64,000 nt of DNA from positions 62,001 to 126,000 of the forward strand of contig NZ_RZNH01000007.1 of assembly GCF_013141825.1 (NCBI RefSeq). Direction: 5' to 3'. Within the stretch, counting starts at the first letter, position 1, and every line of letters begins with the position of its first letter. The notes under the pieces were generated by a model. The model saw only the letters and a program-made list of their open reading frames with translations, had not been told where the DNA came from and ran no database searches. Made by a program: the position numbers and the translations under genes. Below are positions 33,279-42,055 of this stretch, one piece after another. This DNA comes from Marinifilum caeruleilacunae. Lineage in GTDB: Bacteria; Bacteroidota; Bacteroidia; Bacteroidales; Marinifilaceae.

Positions 33279-35384
33279 TTAAGAGATTACGCTCCAGTTG
33301 ATTTTCGTTTTGCTCAATCGCTTCACTTGTTTGGCCAAAGTAAAGTTCTCTTCCTTTTCAAGCAAAGGGTCATGATCAAGAATTTCCTGGGCTACATCGC
33401 GTGCATACTGCAATAGTTGGCCATCTTTACCCAGGTGAGCAATTTTCAAATCATAAGAGATTCCACTCTGTTGTGTTCCTTCAATATCGCCTGGCCCACG
33501 TAATTTAAGGTCTACTTCGGCAATTTCAAATCCATCGTTGGTTCGCACCATAGTTTCAATCCTTTTTCTCGATTCGTTCGAGATTTTATAGGACGACATC
33601 AAAATACAATAGGATTGTTCTGCACCTCGACCAACTCTACCACGTAACTGATGCAATTGAGATAAACCAAATCGTTCGGTACTCTCGATTACCATTACCG
33701 AAGCATTGGGAACATTCACACCTACTTCGATTACCGTAGTGGCAACCATTATTTTGGTTTCTCCCTGTGCAAATCGTTGCATTTCTGCATCTTTCTCTGC
33801 AGGTTTCATTTTACCATGAACCATGCTGATGCCATATTTTTCAGGTGGAAATGATTTTGCAACGCTTTCGTATCCTTCTTCCAGGTTTTTGTAATCCATT
33901 TTTTCCGATTCTTTAATCATCGGATACACCAAATAGATTTGTCTTCCCAGGTCGATCTGCTTCTTCATGAACTCATACACCTGTCGCCTTTTGTTCTCAA
34001 AATAGTGAACGGTCTGAATGGGTTTCCTTCCAGGTGGCAACTCATCAATAACAGAAACTTCCAGATCGCCATACAGTGTCATGGCTAGGGTTCTTGGAAT
34101 TGGGGTTGCTGTCATCACCAATACATGAGGAGGAATATTGTTTTTCTTCCATAATCGTGCACGCTGAGCCACACCAAACCTGTGTTGTTCGTCGATAATA
34201 ACCAGTCCGAGGTTATGAAACTGCACCACATCTTCCAGCAAAGCATGAGTTCCAATTAGAATTTGCAACTCACCACTCTGCAGATCTTCATGAATTCTTC
34301 TTCTGTCTTTTTGTTTGGTCGATCCGGTAAGCAATGCCACATTTACATCAATTCCTTCCAGAAATTCAGAAATGCTTTCCATATGCTGGGTGGCTAAAAT
34401 TTCGGTCGGAGCCATCAAACAAGCCTGGCAACCATTATCAAGAGCCATCAGCATACACATTAACCCCACCATGGTTTTGCCACTTCCCACATCACCTTGC
34501 AGCAGGCGATTCATCTGTTTGCCAGAACCAACATCTTTTCGGATTTCTTTGATCACTCGCTTTTGAGCATTGGTTAACTCAAAGGGCAAGTTATTTTTAT
34601 AGAATGAATTAAAGTTATCTCCAATGATCGAGAACGGATGTCCTTTGTAAAGAACTTTCCGTTTCATTTTCATTTTTAGGATGTTGAGCTGGATGTAAAA
34701 CAGCTCTTCAAACTTTAAGCGATACTGTGCCTTTTTTAGAAGTTCGGTATTGCTTGGAAAATGAATTTGAAGCAAAGCTTCATGTAAATTGATTAAGCCA
34801 AGCCTTTTAATAAGTGGAGCAGGTAAAGTTTCGGGTATTTTTCCATTGACAGATTTTAGTGCATTTTCCTGAAGTTTTTGAATTGCCTTCGAGTTCAGGA
34901 AACTGTTTTTCATCTTCTCGGTGGTAAGGTAAAACGACTGTAGCGAAGCGTTGATTTTGCCATTTGTTTTACCGGCCTCTTCTAGTTCTGGATGCACAAC
35001 ATTTATCTTGCGGTTGAACTCGGAAGGTTTTCCAAATACAATGTATTCGGTATTTGGCTTCAAGCTGCCTTTAATGTATTTAATGCCCTTAAACCATACC
35101 AATTCCATTGTATCTTCTCCATCGGTAAAATAGGCAACCAATCTTTGCTGGCGTTTTTCTCCCAGGGTTTCAATGCCCGTAATTTGTCCTCTTACCTGGA
35201 TGTAAGGCAATTTAGAGTTGATTTCCTTGATCGAATAGAATTTTGTTCTATCGATATATTTGTAAGGAAAATGATACAATAAGTCTTCGTAACTATAAAT
35301 CGATAATTCCTGATTTAAGATAGAAGCCCTTTTGGGACCCACTCCTGCTAAAAATTTTATATCCAGACCTGCTAATTCAGACAT
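33279..35384 (-). CDS. recG: ATP-dependent DNA helicase RecG
   Basis: The 701-residue protein has the N-terminal wedge/OB domain (about 1-230) starting with IKFLAGVGPKRASIL, then a superfamily 2 helicase core with Walker A GDVGSGKTMVG, DEQH box VIIDEQHRFGVAQR, motif III VMTATPIPRTLA, the TRG-region ELPPGRKPIQT and motif VI QLRGRVGRG. Length and motif order match RecG throughout. It remodels stalled replication forks and branched recombination intermediates. It is transcribed alone, divergent from the methyltransferase-like gene. Confidence 0.96.
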   Translation of the reverse strand: MSELAGLDIKFLAGVGPKRASILNQELSIYSYEDLLYHFPYKYIDRTKFYSIKEINSKLPYIQVRGQITGIETLGEKRQQRLVAYFTDGEDTMELVWFKGIKYIKGSLKPNTEYIVFGKPSEFNRKINVVHPELEEAGKTNGKINASLQSFYLTTEKMKNSFLNSKAIQKLQENALKSVNGKIPETLPAPLIKRLGLINLHEALLQIHFPSNTELLKKAQYRLKFEELFYIQLNILKMKMKRKVLYKGHPFSIIGDNFNSFYKNNLPFELTNAQKRVIKEIRKDVGSGKQMNRLLQGDVGSGKTMVGLMCMLMALDNGCQACLMAPTEILATQHMESISEFLEGIDVNVALLTGSTKQKDRRRIHEDLQSGELQILIGTHALLEDVVQFHNLGLVIIDEQHRFGVAQRARLWKKNNIPPHVLVMTATPIPRTLAMTLYGDLEVSVIDELPPGRKPIQTVHYFENKRRQVYEFMKKQIDLGRQIYLVYPMIKESEKMDYKNLEEGYESVAKSFPPEKYGISMVHGKMKPAEKDAEMQRFAQGETKIMVATTVIEVGVNVPNASVMVIESTERFGLSQLHQLRGRVGRGAEQSYCILMSSYKISNESRKRIETMVRTNDGFEIAEVDLKLRGPGDIEGTQQSGISYDLKIAHLGKDGQLLQYARDVAQEILDHDPLLEKEENFTLAKQVKRLSKTKINWSVIS

Positions 35385-35477
35385 TTAAAAGATTAAAAGT
35401 TGAAAAATTCTAATAATTTTAATTGTTGAGAAACTCAAATTTACAATTTAATTCGCCAAATATACATAAACACACGC

Positions 35478-36233
35478 ATGAGTGACATTCGTTACCAGTT
35501 AAAAAAAAGACTTTTTCGTTTAAAGACTTCACGTCGCAGGAGATGGAAAAGAAGATCAGCATTTGCAAGAGATTTGTTTCGCAATGTTCTTGATGCCAAG
35601 TTGCATTATTATGCCTTTGGAGAACTTCAGAAAACCAGGCAATTGGCTATAAAACTGCTGAAATCATCCTGTAAATCGCCTGCTGTGAGCCATCAGCGAG
35701 CCAATGATTTAAAGGAAGAGATTCTGAATTTAAAAAGAGGAAAAGATACCGATCGATTGGTTTTTCGTTTGATGAACCATTTTAAGTCGACCAATCCAAT
35801 TTTTATTGGAAGTGGCTTGTCTTACTCAAAAGCTTATATGGCGAAGGTTGATTCGAGGCTTACAATAAATTGCATTGGAGATTGTTTAAAAAATGAGGAG
35901 ATCAATTCTGAAATATTTAATCATCAGTTGGGAATTAAGAACATTAAAATTGCAAGCTTTAGAGATATTACCAATGCAGATTTTGTGGTGATTAGCAATC
36001 TGGTTGCGCAGGAAGATATCCTGTTTTTTACAGAGAAGTATGAGAAAATATTGGGCTCAAAATGTACGATTGTACTCCTAAATATGCGTAAAAATTCGGA
36101 ACTAATGCAGCTTTGGAGACAGCTACAAACAAATCAGGAATTTAAAATTTGTATCGATATGTTTTCTGCAGGTATATTGATTGCAGATCAAGATCTGCAA
36201 AAGCAGGAATATATTCGAAAAATATCAATATAG
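35478..36233 (+). CDS. Degenerate SAM-methyltransferase-like protein
   Basis: The 251-residue protein begins with a strongly basic helix (KTSRRRRWKRRSAF). The middle resembles small class I O-methyltransferases of Bacteroidota: LVFRLMNHFKSTNPIFIGSGLSYSKAYMAKV takes the place of the usual motif I, where an ELGTSxGxST-like loop is expected, and NCIGDCLKNEEINSEIFNHQLGIKNIKI matches the motif II and III region. The C-terminus (LMQLWRQLQ...FKICIDMFSAGILI) also fits. The acidic residue and glycines of the SAM loop are largely lost, and so is the metal-binding acidic cluster. It may be a non-catalytic relative. The comparison is from memory. Confidence 0.55.
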   Translation: MSDIRYQLKKRLFRLKTSRRRRWKRRSAFARDLFRNVLDAKLHYYAFGELQKTRQLAIKLLKSSCKSPAVSHQRANDLKEEILNLKRGKDTDRLVFRLMNHFKSTNPIFIGSGLSYSKAYMAKVDSRLTINCIGDCLKNEEINSEIFNHQLGIKNIKIASFRDITNADFVVISNLVAQEDILFFTEKYEKILGSKCTIVLLNMRKNSELMQLWRQLQTNQEFKICIDMFSAGILIADQDLQKQEYIRKISI

Positions 36234-36322
36234 AACGGTTCTAAATAATAAATTATTTTATCTTTGTTATAAGAGCTAAAAATTTCTGATTAAAATTAGT
36301 TAATCAGCCTAAGAAAGAAACA

Positions 36323-36883
36323 ATGGACAAATTTAAAGTATATACCAAAACCGGGGATAAAGGAACTACCGGTTTAATTGGAGGAACAAGAGTTCCAAAA
36401 TATCATGCCAGACTTGAAGCATATGGCACAGTAGATGAACTCAATTCTTACATTGGCCTGATAAGATCACATCAACTCGAAGAAAAAACACAAGAAGTGC
36501 TAAATGCGGTGCAGAATAAGCTGTTTTTAATAGGATCGAGGTTGGCAACAGATGATGAGAAATCGGACCTAAAACAGAGGCTAAACCTTAGTGAAGACGA
36601 TATTTTGCTATTGGAATCGGAAATGGATCGAATGGATGAGCAGTTACCTGAATTGAATAATTTTGTGCTACCCGGAGGGAGTACTTTGAATGGTTTTTGT
36701 CATGTGGCCAGAACAGTTTGTCGAAGAGCTGAACGAAGAGCCAATCAATTGTCCACTGAAATTGACATAAATCCCTTATTGTTGAAGTACTTAAATAGAT
36801 TATCGGACTACCTGTTCGTGTTATCGCGTAAGGTTTTACTGGATGTTGGCGCTACTGAAATAAAATGGGAGCCTGACTTGTAA
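36323..36883 (+). CDS. Corrinoid adenosyltransferase, PduO type
   Basis: The 186-residue protein starts with KVYTKTGDKGTTGLIGGTRVPK, the ATP-binding N-terminal motif of PduO/MMAB-type cob(I)alamin adenosyltransferases, and continues with YGTVDELNSYIGL and the conserved RRAERRAN helix near residue 138, which carries the Arg residues of the active site. It transfers the 5'-deoxyadenosyl group of ATP to cob(I)alamin to make adenosylcobalamin. No other cobalamin gene is near, so it probably serves salvage or a B12-dependent enzyme elsewhere, such as methylmalonyl-CoA mutase. It is followed by a DUF2795 gene 57 bp on. Confidence 0.93.
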   Translation: MDKFKVYTKTGDKGTTGLIGGTRVPKYHARLEAYGTVDELNSYIGLIRSHQLEEKTQEVLNAVQNKLFLIGSRLATDDEKSDLKQRLNLSEDDILLLESEMDRMDEQLPELNNFVLPGGSTLNGFCHVARTVCRRAERRANQLSTEIDINPLLLKYLNRLSDYLFVLSRKVLLDVGATEIKWEPDL

Positions 36884-36940
36884 ATTCGGAAAAAAAAATT
36901 ATATTCGCAGAATAAAGGAACCTAAAAATATTTTGAACTT

Positions 36941-37162
36941 ATGTATTGGACACTTGAATTAGCAACAAAACTTGAAGATGCCCCGTGGCCGGCTTCCAAG
37001 GATGAGTTGATTGACTACGCAATTCGCTCTGGTGCGCCGCTGGAGGTAATTGAAAATTTGCAGGAAATCGAGGAAGAGGGAGAGATTTTTGAGAGTATTG
37101 AGGATATTTGGCCTGATTATCCGAGCAAAGGAGATTTTTTATTCAACGAAGATGAATACTAA
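36941..37162 (+). CDS. DUF2795 domain protein
   Basis: The 73-residue acidic protein contains APWPASKDELIDYAIRSGAPLEVIENLQEI, the typical helical core of DUF2795 proteins, and ends in an acidic tail. It is found in many Bacteroidota as a short free-standing gene; its function is unknown. It shares direction with the adenosyltransferase gene and is followed by a terminator. Confidence 0.8.
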   Translation: MYWTLELATKLEDAPWPASKDELIDYAIRSGAPLEVIENLQEIEEEGEIFESIEDIWPDYPSKGDFLFNEDEY

Positions 37163-37169
37163 AAAATAA

Positions 37170-37205
37170 AAAACGAGGTTTTGATTCAAAACCTCGTTTT
37201 TTGTT
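37170..37205. terminator. Bidirectional terminator
   Basis: Perfect 13-bp arms AAAACGAGGTTTT and AAAACCTCGTTTT around a 5-base loop lie between the convergent DUF2795 and OstA-like genes. Confidence 0.92.
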
Positions 37206-37219
37206 TTATGTGTTATTTA

Positions 37220-38803
37220 TCATTCCTTTTTTCTATCTAAAACTTCAGCTTTTAAAATGCTTTGAGAAGTTTTGGGTGCTGTATCTCGCCAAATGAAAAT
37301 ATCCTCTTTGGATGTTGGCTGAATGCCATCGAACCAACGGAAATTTTTCAGGAATAGCATTTCTGGCTCCACTTCAAACAAGGGATACATATTGCCATCT
37401 GGTTTTTTAATGAAAACGATCTGGTCAATTTTATTTTCCTTAATGTGAATGGTGATATCGCTACTTTTAGCCACATTCATTCCCATAATGATGTTTTTAT
37501 CCTTCGGGTAATAAAGGGTTTCCCCATTGCCGTCAATATCCAGCTTATACACCTTATTGTCTTTTACATGCCCAAGCATGTTTTTCCCTTTAATCTGGTT
37601 GTAAAAAGTACTGTCTTCTTTGGCTGTTAAGAAGGAGGAACCTCTAAAGTGCAAATATCTTACCTCCTGATTTTGAGTTTCGATTCCAATAGTATCGGCT
37701 ACCATCTGATTTCCCTGAGCCCAAAGCACCGGATCATTATATAACCAAATGGTTGAATCTTGCATACTGTAAACCAGCGAATCGCATTTTCCTTGCAAAT
37801 CGGGTCTGAAAAATTTAACATGATGGAAAGCTTTAATCAGCTCAAAGCCTGCAGAGTCCTTCGAAATGGTTAAAGTGTCAGCATGTAGGAATAGTGAATC
37901 TTGTTCGGCCACCTGGATAAAAACAGCAGAATCGGTCATTAAGGCTTCTTCGGTGTTCTTAAAAGTTTCCAAAAAATTCCCACGAAGAATAAATTTGTTC
38001 ACTGTATCACGAAGCTCTACATTGTCAAAACCCCTTGCATTCTCGTCATTTTTGTTAAGGTAAATGCTGTCTCCCTTAATTTGGTATTCTTTACTATTGA
38101 GTGTGGTATTCTTAAAAAATTGAGAAATGCCACTTGCTGTATTGTACCAGCCATCTTCGGAGTACAAAGTTTCTTTCTCGTTTTGGATGGTAGTTGGGCC
38201 CAAAATAAAAGCTGTTTTGCTGGTGGTATTGTATTTTAAGGTATCCGAATTTAGAATATAGTCCTTGCTGTGAACCTCAACACTGTCTTTAAAAAATAGC
38301 AAATCCTGACGAGTATAATATCTCCCGATTACACTGGTAAGCGTATTGTCGGCATCTACAATTTTACCACCCTTAAAGTAATAGCCAACACTTTCGTTCA
38401 TATCAAAATCTAGAAACTCGGTAGTAACGGTAACCGATTTGTTTTTCAGTTTTACATTGTCACGCAATTCGGCAAGTTTGGTGTTGCCATTGTATTTTAG
38501 GTAATCACCATAAATATGAACCGTATCGGCGTTAATAATATGAACATTTCCAAATGCTTCGATTCTGTTTTGTTCGTTGTACTGGTACACACTATCACAA
38601 TACATTTTTATGTCTTCATGTGTAATGTATACTTTATTCTTAAAAATGGTAACCGGAGGATCGGCTTTTAGCAAAGCTCTAAAACTTTCGGAGTTTTTAA
38701 TTTTTACTTTAGATTTTTTTTGAGCTTCTGCATGAAATGCAAAAAAGCACATGAATCCAACCAAAAGAAAAATGGTTTTGTATCTTGAAATGATGCCAGG
38801 CAT
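37220..38803 (-). CDS. OstA-like (LptA-type) protein
   Basis: The 527-residue protein has a signal peptide (to about residue 27) and repeated OstA/LptA beta-jellyroll elements: NRIEAFGNVHIINADTVHIYGDYLKYNGNTKLAELRDNVKLKNKSVTVTT is followed by several further repeats. In Bacteroidota such OstA-like proteins are thought to form the periplasmic lipopolysaccharide bridge to LptD. It is 5 bp downstream of the MoxR-type ATPase and close to three SurA-like genes, an envelope-assembly neighbourhood. The C-terminal third is polar and less repetitive. Confidence 0.85.
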   Translation of the reverse strand: MPGIISRYKTIFLLVGFMCFFAFHAEAQKKSKVKIKNSESFRALLKADPPVTIFKNKVYITHEDIKMYCDSVYQYNEQNRIEAFGNVHIINADTVHIYGDYLKYNGNTKLAELRDNVKLKNKSVTVTTEFLDFDMNESVGYYFKGGKIVDADNTLTSVIGRYYTRQDLLFFKDSVEVHSKDYILNSDTLKYNTTSKTAFILGPTTIQNEKETLYSEDGWYNTASGISQFFKNTTLNSKEYQIKGDSIYLNKNDENARGFDNVELRDTVNKFILRGNFLETFKNTEEALMTDSAVFIQVAEQDSLFLHADTLTISKDSAGFELIKAFHHVKFFRPDLQGKCDSLVYSMQDSTIWLYNDPVLWAQGNQMVADTIGIETQNQEVRYLHFRGSSFLTAKEDSTFYNQIKGKNMLGHVKDNKVYKLDIDGNGETLYYPKDKNIIMGMNVAKSSDITIHIKENKIDQIVFIKKPDGNMYPLFEVEPEMLFLKNFRWFDGIQPTSKEDIFIWRDTAPKTSQSILKAEVLDRKKE

Positions 38804-38808
38804 TCGTT

Positions 38809-39774
38809 TTATTTTAATAATTCTGTTATGATATCTTCTACGCTAATTCCTTCCGCTTCGGCTTTGTAATTTTTCATGATTCGATGTCGAAGAATTGGAA
38901 TGGCCACCTCTTTTACATCTTCAATATCAGGCGAATATTTTCCCGATAACAAAGCATTGGTTTTTGCTCCAATTACCAAATACTGCGAAGCTCGTGGCCC
39001 TGCTCCCCAATTGATGTATTCATTTGCCATTGGGTGAGAAATCTCGGTATTTGGTCGCGATTTGGCTGCCAAATTTACTGCATATTCCAATACATTTCGA
39101 TTAATTGGTACTTTTTGTATCAATTTTTGATAGTAGGAAATTTTTTCACCCGATATGATTTTGTTTAAAACAATATCCTTGCCACAAGTTGTGTTTTCAA
39201 CAATAGAAATTTCATCTTCCAATTTTGGGTAGTCGAGGTAGATGCTAAACATGAATCGATCCAGCTGTGCTTCGGGAAGTGGATATGTTCCTTCCTGCTC
39301 AATTGGATTTTGAGTTGCCAGTACAAAAAATGGTTTATCAATCTCATAATTTTTACCATTTACGGTTACCATTTTTTCCTGCATGGCCTCCAGCAATGCC
39401 GATTGCGTTTTTGGAGGCGTACGGTTAATTTCGTCGGCAAGAAGAATATTGGCAAACAAAGGTCCTTTGATAAATGTAAACTTGCGTTCGCTGTTTAGGA
39501 TTTCCGTTCCAATAATGTCTGAAGGCATTAGGTCGGGGGTAAACTGTATTCTTTGGTATTTTAAATCGAGAACCTGCGAAATGGTATTTACAAGCAAAGT
39601 TTTAGCCAGGCCGGGTACACCTACCAGCAAGCAATGACCGTTGCTAAAGATCGAAATCAGTACCTTTTTAATAATTTCATCCTGACCATAAATTTTCTTG
39701 CCTATTTCAGCCAACAGTTTTTCGTAATCGGCATGTAAGGAATTTGCAGCTTCAACTTCTGATTTAAAATTCAT
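38809..39774 (-). CDS. MoxR-family AAA+ ATPase
   Basis: The protein of 321 residues has Walker A GVPGLAKT, Walker B NILLADEINRTPPKTQSALLEAMQE, sensor region VLATQNPIEQEGTYPLPEAQLDRFMF and the C-terminal lid domain, all typical of MoxR. MoxR ATPases act as chaperones that mature other proteins, usually with a von Willebrand factor A partner; none is adjacent. I chose the ATG at 39774. Upstream ATG (39798) and GTG (39813) starts are in frame, but the GTG lies inside the terminator hairpin of the preceding operon. The gene is followed 5 bp later by the OstA-like gene. Confidence 0.9.
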   Translation of the reverse strand: MNFKSEVEAANSLHADYEKLLAEIGKKIYGQDEIIKKVLISIFSNGHCLLVGVPGLAKTLLVNTISQVLDLKYQRIQFTPDLMPSDIIGTEILNSERKFTFIKGPLFANILLADEINRTPPKTQSALLEAMQEKMVTVNGKNYEIDKPFFVLATQNPIEQEGTYPLPEAQLDRFMFSIYLDYPKLEDEISIVENTTCGKDIVLNKIISGEKISYYQKLIQKVPINRNVLEYAVNLAAKSRPNTEISHPMANEYINWGAGPRASQYLVIGAKTNALLSGKYSPDIEDVKEVAIPILRHRIMKNYKAEAEGISVEDIITELLK

Positions 39775-39799
39775 CGAATTTGTTTTAAGGATTCCCATT

Positions 39800-39832
39800 A
39801 AAAAATCAGACACAGCATATTGGCTGTGTCTG
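39800..39832 (-). terminator. Terminator of the SurA-like operon
   Basis: On the minus strand CAGACACAGC and GCTGTGTCTG form a 10-bp stem followed by a T-rich tail. It lies about 20 nt after the stop of the last SurA-like gene. Confidence 0.88.
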
Positions 39833-39852
39833 AGTATGTTTTTTTTGCTTTC

Positions 39853-41205
39853 TTATTTTATCCAGCCTTTGAATCTAAATTTAGCATTCTTGTAAGAATC
39901 ATCGATGTGTACGTAGGTGTTGGCCTGTTTATCTTTGATCCATTTATTAAGGATGTCTTGCTGTTTTTTGCTTGTGAGCATATTTTCAAAAATGCTCCAG
40001 TCGTCGGAAAGGTTCGCAGCGTGAGCTTTTGTTTCCGATTTTATTTTAATGATTTTATAAGCATCCTTACCTCCCGAAACATCAAGGAATGGTTCAGAAA
40101 TTTCATTAATTTTTAAAGTGTTTACTTGCTGAGCAATTGCCGGAGGCAAGTTGTCTTTTTCGAATTTCGATGAGCCAGTATATGGGTTTACAATTAAACC
40201 ACCATTGTTTCTTGTATCCTTATCGGCAGAGAAATAGAATGCAGCTTCGTCGAATTCCAGTTTTTCGCTGCGAATTAAATCGGCAATACTATCTAAACGC
40301 GAACTAGCTTGTTCTCTTTTTGCTTCTTCAATTTTTGGTTTCAGCAAGATGTGACGCACATTAATACGTTCCCCTTTACGATCGATAAATTGAATGATAT
40401 GGAAACCGAATTCCGTTTCAACAATTTTCGAAACTTTATCGGTTTTTAGGTTGAAGGCAACGTTGGCAAATTCTGGAACCAAGTCTGTTCTTGGCATGTA
40501 TCCAAGTTCACCACCCTGGCGGGCACTTCCTGGATCTTCAGAATAAAGAACGGCCAAAGTGGCAAAGTTTTCACCATTGTGAACCCTGTCTCTAAATCCT
40601 CTTAAACGGTTTCTGATTCTGTCTTTTTCATCATCAGTAACCTGTGGATATCTTACAATTTGTTGTACTTCCAGTTTACCGGCAATCATTGGTAAACTAT
40701 CCTTGTTCATTTTATTGTAAAACTCTCTTACTTCGGCAGGAGTAATATGAATGTCTTTCGTAATTTCGGCCTGCATTCTTTCTTTAATCAGTTCGTTACG
40801 GTTGTCATCACGCAAGTCGTTCTTCATTTCAAGAAGCGATTTTCCATAAAACTGTTCCAATTTTTCTTTCGAACCAATTCTTTGAACATACATTTGCATC
40901 TTACGTTCAAGATCATTTTCTACTTCTTGTTCCGTTACTTCAACACTATCAATCGCAGCTTGGGCAATCATCATTTTTTGAATCAAAAGATCTTCAAAAA
41001 TTTCTGTTTTTAAATCAACACTACCCGAGGTGTATCCTTGAGCCTGAAGTTGAAGAAACCTGGTTTCAACATCCGATTTTAATACAACCTGATTACCAAC
41101 CACGGCAATAATTTTATCGACTACATTGTCCTGAGCAGTTAGAGTAAGCATACTCATCAACAAGAGTGTAATTGCCATGCAAGTTTTTCTAAAAATGTAA
41201 CGCAT
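39853..41205 (-). CDS. SurA-like periplasmic peptidyl-prolyl isomerase
   Basis: The 450-residue protein has a signal peptide (to about 25), a SurA-N chaperone domain starting DKIIAVVGNQVVLKSDVETRFLQLQ, and two parvulin rotamase domains: GKLEVQQIVRYPQV...FATLAVLYSEDPGSARQGGELGYMPRTDLVPEFANVAF with EFGFHIIQ, and RINVRHILLKPKIEEAKREQ with a weaker second half. It helps fold outer-membrane proteins in the periplasm. It is the last of three SurA-like genes transcribed together and is the closest of them to classical SurA. Confidence 0.9.
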   Translation of the reverse strand: MRYIFRKTCMAITLLLMSMLTLTAQDNVVDKIIAVVGNQVVLKSDVETRFLQLQAQGYTSGSVDLKTEIFEDLLIQKMMIAQAAIDSVEVTEQEVENDLERKMQMYVQRIGSKEKLEQFYGKSLLEMKNDLRDDNRNELIKERMQAEITKDIHITPAEVREFYNKMNKDSLPMIAGKLEVQQIVRYPQVTDDEKDRIRNRLRGFRDRVHNGENFATLAVLYSEDPGSARQGGELGYMPRTDLVPEFANVAFNLKTDKVSKIVETEFGFHIIQFIDRKGERINVRHILLKPKIEEAKREQASSRLDSIADLIRSEKLEFDEAAFYFSADKDTRNNGGLIVNPYTGSSKFEKDNLPPAIAQQVNTLKINEISEPFLDVSGGKDAYKIIKIKSETKAHAANLSDDWSIFENMLTSKKQQDILNKWIKDKQANTYVHIDDSYKNAKFRFKGWIK

Positions 41206-41215
41206 ATTTTATGGT

Positions 41216-42055
41216 TTAATAAATTTTGAATTTATTTTTCGATTCGGCATCTCTGTAGATGTTTTCTTCGAGGTTTTTAATGAATTCTATTTTTCGTTTA
41301 TTGATAATTATTTTTCTGATATCGTCTCTTACAAATTCCAGCGGAGCTACCTTATTTTTAAACTCTACTTTTTTAACGGCAACAAAATAGCGGTGAGTCG
41401 AATCTTCTGTTTCGATGTGTTTTCTACTTTTTAACAATTTGTCTTCATCGCTATATTCGAAAGGAATTCGGTTGAGCAACTCCTTTGCATTTACCCATTG
41501 TCCGCTAAAATTATCAAATTTTGTGGCATTCTGAAAACAGTAGTCTTCCAATTCGTCCCAATCTTCTTCTTTTTCTGATTTATAAAGCTTCTGTAATTCT
41601 TTATAATCGGGTACTGGCTTGGCTATTTTAATGTATAATGCCTTGATAATGTTCTTGTTCAGAACAAAGTTGCTTGAGTTTTGCCTGTAGTAGTTGTCAA
41701 TCTCGAAAGAGGAGACAATGGTATCCAGTTTTTGCTCTAAAAGATGTTGCTGATATTTATGTATGATTAGGGAAGAGCGATAATCTTCAACCATTTTGCT
41801 CACATCCTTATCTTCATCGGTAAGGTTTAGTTCAGCCTTTGATATAATCAATTGCTTTTTGATCCATTGATGGATATAATTATCCGCAATCAGAATACTA
41901 TCTTCTTTTGAGCTTCCATCGGGCACTACGGCAGCAACTTCACTCATGTATAAAAAATCCTGATCTACCTTTGCAACTGTTTTATCTTCCTCGGTATTGT
42001 AATTACATGCACTTAAACATGCAAGTGCTATGATTGCTAATATATATTTATTCAT
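41216..42055 (-). CDS. SurA-N-like lipoprotein without rotamase domain
   Basis: The protein of 279 residues has a lipoprotein signal with the lipobox LSAC near residue 18. It resembles the helical SurA N-terminal chaperone region: VAKVDQDFLYMSEVAAVVPDG, then INKRK-type helices at the C-terminus. No parvulin active-site pattern is visible, so it is probably a chaperone-only partner. I chose the ATG at 42055; it overlaps the upstream gene by 8 nt, whereas the alternative start at 42070 would overlap by 23. It lies 10 bp before the SurA-like gene. Confidence 0.75.
   Translation of the reverse strand: MNKYILAIIALACLSACNYNTEEDKTVAKVDQDFLYMSEVAAVVPDGSSKEDSILIADNYIHQWIKKQLIISKAELNLTDEDKDVSKMVEDYRSSLIIHKYQQHLLEQKLDTIVSSFEIDNYYRQNSSNFVLNKNIIKALYIKIAKPVPDYKELQKLYKSEKEEDWDELEDYCFQNATKFDNFSGQWVNAKELLNRIPFEYSDEDKLLKSRKHIETEDSTHRYFVAVKKVEFKNKVAPLEFVRDDIRKIIINKRKIEFIKNLEENIYRDAESKNKFKIY

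Noticed and set aside
39775-39813. Extended N-terminus of the MoxR gene beginning at GTG 39813.
   Set aside because: The GTG lies inside a terminator hairpin and the extra residues do not look like MoxR.
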